Part shown: piece after piece, positions 14,940 to 17,083 of the stretch | Layout: each line of letters begins with the position of its first letter | Position numbering within the stretch: the first letter of the stretch is position 1 | NCBI GenBank assembly: GCA_018713425.1 | Contig: DVOT01000020.1 | Span: forward strand, 1 to 17,083 | Source of the DNA: Alectryocaccomicrobium faecavium | GTDB lineage: Bacteria; Bacillota; Clostridia; Christensenellales; Aristaeellaceae | Length of the DNA stretch: 17,083 nt | Reading direction: 5' to 3' | The notes under the pieces: generated by a model | What the model was told of the DNA's origin: nothing | The model's input: only the letters and a program-made list of their open reading frames with translations | The model's database searches: none | Position numbers and translations under genes: made by a program

Positions 14940-15104
14940 ACGCCCCGCAACGGATCGTGAACGACTCCGAAGCGGCTGCATCCGTTCTCGCCAAAGTTCG
15001 GGTGATTCGTGGGTCTTCATCAATAACGCAGGCGCTAGCGTCCCTTTCCGAAAGAGGGAGCGGCGGCGCCGATGCTGAGCGAATATAGACACGGAATGGA
15101 TATT
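14940..15104 (+). promoter_or_regulatory. Structured spacer before rpsM (candidate alpha-operon leader)
   Basis: This is the longest gap inside the cluster. AACGGAT (14949-14955) pairs perfectly with ATCCGTT (14980-14986). A second compound hairpin spans 15031-15070: outer GGCGC/GCGCC (15031-15035 with 15066-15070), then a 2-bp step, then TCCCTTT/AGAGGGA with one G-U (15041-15047 with 15053-15059) and a CCGAA loop. No good promoter is visible; a TATAGA at 15084-15089 has no -35 partner. In E. coli, S4 represses the alpha operon through a folded rpsM leader. A similar role here is inference. Confidence 0.45.
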
Positions 15105-15121
15105 GGAGGTGCTTGAATCCA

Positions 15122-15499
15122 ATGGCACGAATCGCAGGCGTCGATCTTCCCAGGGAGAAGCGCATCGAAATTGCCCTGACGTATATTTACGGCATCGGCC
15201 GGAATATCGCCGACGACATCATCGAGGCGACCGGCATCAATCCCGATACTCGCGTGAAGGATCTTTCCGAGCAGGAAATTGGTAAACTGCGCGACTACAT
15301 CGACCACAACGTGAAGGTGGAGGGCGATCTCCGCCGCGAAGTATCGATGAACGTCAAGCGGCTGATGGAGATTGGCTGCTACAGGGGCTTGCGGCATCGT
15401 CGTGGCCTGCCCGTTCGCGGACAGAACACCAAGCAGAACGCCCGGACCCGGAAGGGCCCCAAGAAGCAGGTCGCCGGTAAGAAGAAGGCCACCAAGTAG
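15122..15499 (+). CDS. rpsM: 30S ribosomal protein S13
   Basis: S13 lies in the small-subunit head, contacts the P-site tRNA with its tail and forms bridges to the large subunit. The 125 residues begin MARIAGVDLPREKRIEIALTYIYGIG and end in the basic tail RTRKGPKKQVAGKKKATK. ATG 15122 is 11 nt after GGAGGT (15105-15110). An in-frame TTG at 15113 lies only 2 nt after that site, too close to be used. Confidence 0.98.
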   Translation: MARIAGVDLPREKRIEIALTYIYGIGRNIADDIIEATGINPDTRVKDLSEQEIGKLRDYIDHNVKVEGDLRREVSMNVKRLMEIGCYRGLRHRRGLPVRGQNTKQNARTRKGPKKQVAGKKKATK

Positions 15500-15523
15500 G
15501 GTTGAGATCGGGAGGAAAGAAAA

Positions 15524-15922
15524 ATGGCGAAGCCGAAGCTGAAAAAGGTTACGCGTAAGCGCCGTGAAAAGAAGCTCGTGGAGCGCGGCGCGGCGCACAT
15601 CCGCTCTTCTTTTAACAACACGATCGTTACGATTACGGACACGGCGGGCAACGCGCTGGCATGGGCGAGCGCTGGCGGACTCGGTTTCCGCGGCAGCAAG
15701 AAGTCCACGCCGTTTGCGGCGCAGAGCGCGGCCGAAACCGCCGCCCATGGCGCGATGGAATACGGCCTCAAATCTGTGGAAGTGTTCGTAAAGGGCCCCG
15801 GTTCGGGGCGCGAAGCCGCGATCCGTTCGCTGCACGCCGCTGGCCTGGAGGTCACCATGATCAAGGACGTGACGCCGATTCCGCACAATGGATGCCGTCC
15901 GCCCAAGCGCAGAAGAGTGTAG
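15524..15922 (+). CDS. rpsK: 30S ribosomal protein S11
   Basis: S11 is part of the small-subunit platform near the mRNA exit. The 132 residues have a basic N-terminal arm, then ERGAAHIRSSFNNTIVTITD, GGLGFRGSKKSTPFAAQSAAE, VKGPGSGREAAIRSL and the C-terminal signature TPIPHNGCRPPKRRRV; its Asn-Gly is the site of isoaspartate formation known in S11. AGGAGG precedes the ATG (GGGAGGAAAG, 15510-15519). Confidence 0.99.
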   Translation: MAKPKLKKVTRKRREKKLVERGAAHIRSSFNNTIVTITDTAGNALAWASAGGLGFRGSKKSTPFAAQSAAETAAHGAMEYGLKSVEVFVKGPGSGREAAIRSLHAAGLEVTMIKDVTPIPHNGCRPPKRRRV

Positions 15923-15934
15923 GAGGATATAACA

Positions 15935-16561
15935 ATGGCAAGATATACTGGTTCCGTTTGCCGCCTCTGCCGTCGCGAAGGCGTGAAGCTCTTCCTGAAG
16001 GGCGAACGTTGCTACGGCCCCAAGTGCGCCGTTGGCAAGCGCCCGACCCCGCCGGGCGAGCATGGCCAAACGCGCCAGCGCAGGCAGAGCGAATATGGCC
16101 TGCAGCTGCGTGAAAAACAGAAGGCCCGCCGCGTGTATGGCGTGATGGAGACCCAGTTCCGCCGCTATTTCGCGAAGGCGGAAAGCCAGCAGGGCATCAC
16201 GGGTGATAACCTGCTCATCATGCTGGAGCGCCGGCTGGACAATGTGGTGTACCGCGCGGGCTTTGGTTCCAGCAGGAACCACGCGCGCCAGTTGGTGCGC
16301 CATGGCCACATCCTGGTGAACGGCAAAAAGGTGAACATCCCGTCGTATCTCGTGAGCGCGAACGACGAAATCACGATCCGCGAAAAGAGCGCGGAGAGCG
16401 AATACTTCAAGGCGATGCGTGAGGGCACGGGCAAGGTGTTGCCGAAGTGGCTCGTGATGGACGCTCCGAACTTGAAACTGACGGTCGCGGCGTTGCCGCA
16501 GCGCGAAGACATCGATCTGACGATCCAGGAGCACTTGATCGTCGAGCTGTACTCCCGCTAA
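15935..16561 (+). CDS. rpsD: 30S ribosomal protein S4 (zinc-knuckle type)
   Basis: S4 is a primary 16S-binding protein near the mRNA entry and in several bacteria an autogenous repressor. The 208 residues include a Cys4 site C9, C12, C26 and C31, the same positions as in Thermus S4, which binds zinc. The RNA-binding S4 domain lies at about 98-160 (ERRLDNVVYRAGFGSSRNHA onwards). The gene sits in the alpha cluster as in E. coli and many Clostridia, and not alone as in B. subtilis. AGGAGG lies 8 nt before the ATG. A long folded spacer follows. Confidence 0.99.
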   Translation: MARYTGSVCRLCRREGVKLFLKGERCYGPKCAVGKRPTPPGEHGQTRQRRQSEYGLQLREKQKARRVYGVMETQFRRYFAKAESQQGITGDNLLIMLERRLDNVVYRAGFGSSRNHARQLVRHGHILVNGKKVNIPSYLVSANDEITIREKSAESEYFKAMREGTGKVLPKWLVMDAPNLKLTVAALPQREDIDLTIQEHLIVELYSR

Positions 16562-16718
16562 GGGCTAATAACACAGTGTTTGCTCGCATGGGCGATTTTA
16601 TGCGCCTATGCGGGCGGCACTTGTGCAATAGCCCGCGAGGCAAGGCATGTTTCGCTGGGCTTGCCTCTGAGCTCTGTTGAGCGGAACACCGCTAGCGCCT
16701 GAAAAGCGCGGCGACGGG
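16562..16718 (+). promoter_or_regulatory. Structured spacer between rpsD and rpoA (candidate cis-regulatory or processing RNA)
   Basis: Nearly the whole spacer can pair. GGGCTA (16562-16567) matches TAGCCC (16629-16634), CACA (16572-16575) matches TGTG (16622-16625), and inside them 16582-16594 pairs with 16603-16615 in a 13-bp stem with two G-U pairs and an 8-nt loop. Next, GAGGCAAG (16637-16644) pairs perfectly with CTTGCCTC (16660-16667). Then come a small AGCGG/CCGCT hairpin with AACA loop (16680-16693) and a GCGC/GCGC stem (16695-16709). None is followed by a T-run, so these are not standard terminators. I find no convincing promoter. Confidence 0.5.
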
Positions 16719-16734
16719 AAGGAGGAAACGCTAA

Positions 16735-17083
16735 GTGATCGATCAAATCGAAAAGCCAAAAATCGAGCGCGTTGAAATCGGCGAGAACAATCGGTATGGC
16801 AAGTTTGTGATCAACCCGCTGGAGCGCGGCTTTGGGCAGACGCTGGGCAATTCGCTGCGGCGCGTGCTGCTCAATTCGCTGCCGGGTGCGGCGGTGACAA
16901 GCGTGCGCATCGATGGGATTCAGCATGAATTTTCCACCATTCCGGGCGTGAAGGAAGATGTGATGGAGATCATCCTCAACCTGAAGCTCCTGTCGGTGAA
17001 GCTGTTTACCGATCAGCCGAAACTCGTGAACATCGATGTGAATGGCGAATGCGAAGTTACCGCGGCCGACATCCAAGGCGATG
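16735..17083 (+). CDS. rpoA: DNA-directed RNA polymerase subunit alpha, N-terminal part (cut by the window edge)
   Basis: Alpha forms the dimer that nucleates RNA polymerase assembly. The first 116 codons are visible, beginning with GTG: (M)IDQIEKPKIERVEIGENNRY. The dimerisation signature NPLERGFGQTLGNSLRRVLL and the GIQHEFSTIPGVKEDVMEIILN block identify it. AAGGAGG (16719-16725) lies 9 nt before the GTG, which fixes this start. The rest of the N-terminal domain and the whole C-terminal domain lie beyond the window. rplQ is expected next, which is not visible here. Confidence 0.97.
   Translation, partial: MIDQIEKPKIERVEIGENNRYGKFVINPLERGFGQTLGNSLRRVLLNSLPGAAVTSVRIDGIQHEFSTIPGVKEDVMEIILNLKLLSVKLFTDQPKLVNIDVNGECEVTAADIQGD

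Noticed and set aside
15084..15089. TATAGA before rpsM as a possible -10 box
   Set aside because: The bases 17 nt upstream are CGGCGG, nothing like a -35 box, and there is no extended -10 motif.
16582..16667. Hairpins after rpsD as an intrinsic terminator of the alpha operon
   Set aside because: The stems are long and stable, but no T-run follows any of them, and rpoA lacks a visible promoter of its own, so full termination here is unlikely.
16588..16680. A 30-codon frame with four cysteines in the rpsD-rpoA spacer (MGDFMRLCGRHLCNSPRGKA...)
   Set aside because: No ribosome binding site precedes the ATG and the codons lie inside strongly paired RNA. The RNA structure explains the sequence better.

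Overview
The window is a nearly complete bacterial ribosomal-protein supercluster, read left to right on the + strand. The order is tuf, a ComF-family gene, then S10-spc-alpha: rpsJ-rplC-rplD-rplW-rplB-rpsS-rplV-rpsC-rplP-rpmC-rpsQ, rplN-rplX-rplE-rpsZ-rpsH-rplF-rplR-rpsE-rpmD-rplO-secY-adk-map-KOW protein-infA-rpmJ, and rpsM-rpsK-rpsD-rpoA. rpoA runs off the right edge. No rRNA, tRNA, mobile element, CRISPR array or minus-strand gene is supported.

The organism looks like a G+C-rich member of the Bacillota, most likely a Clostridia lineage. The grounds are strong AGGAGG-type ribosome binding sites before almost every gene, the zinc-type S14 (rpsZ), a KOW gene between map and infA (the place of ybzG in Bacillus subtilis), and rpsD inside the alpha operon (unlike B. 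subtilis). Family or order cannot be fixed from this sequence alone.

Region 1 (1-1278) is tuf with its ribosome binding site and an intrinsic terminator. Region 2 (1302-2057) is a ComFC-like zinc-ribbon/phosphoribosyltransferase gene, which is not a normal member of this cluster. Region 3 (2058-2370) is non-coding: a good sigma-A-type promoter (TTGTAA-17-TATAAT) and a leader of about 220 nt rich in potential hairpins, ending in the rpsJ ribosome binding site. Region 4 (2371-14523) is tightly packed S10-spc DNA with gaps of 0-32 nt, several overlaps (rplD/rplW, rplP/rpmC, adk/map, map/KOW) and no internal terminator that I can see. Region 5 (14524-17083) has infA with a TTG start, rpmJ, and the S13-S11-S4 module. 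That module is flanked by the two longest spacers of the operon (182 nt before rpsM, 173 nt before rpoA), both of which can fold into multi-helix structures.

The genes supply the ribosome (subunit proteins), translation initiation and elongation (IF-1, EF-Tu), N-terminal Met removal (Map), membrane insertion (SecY), nucleotide balance (Adk) and the RNA polymerase alpha subunit. The gene content is mostly conventional. Points that deserve a second look are the structured leader of the S10 operon with a T-box-like core sequence, the structured spacers around rpsM-rpsK-rpsD, an Arg/Gly-rich insertion in S3 next to the mRNA-entry residues, the ComF gene stranded between a terminator and the S10 promoter, and the TTG start of infA. 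I do not see an obviously new multi-gene system. The leader RNAs are the best candidates for something undescribed.
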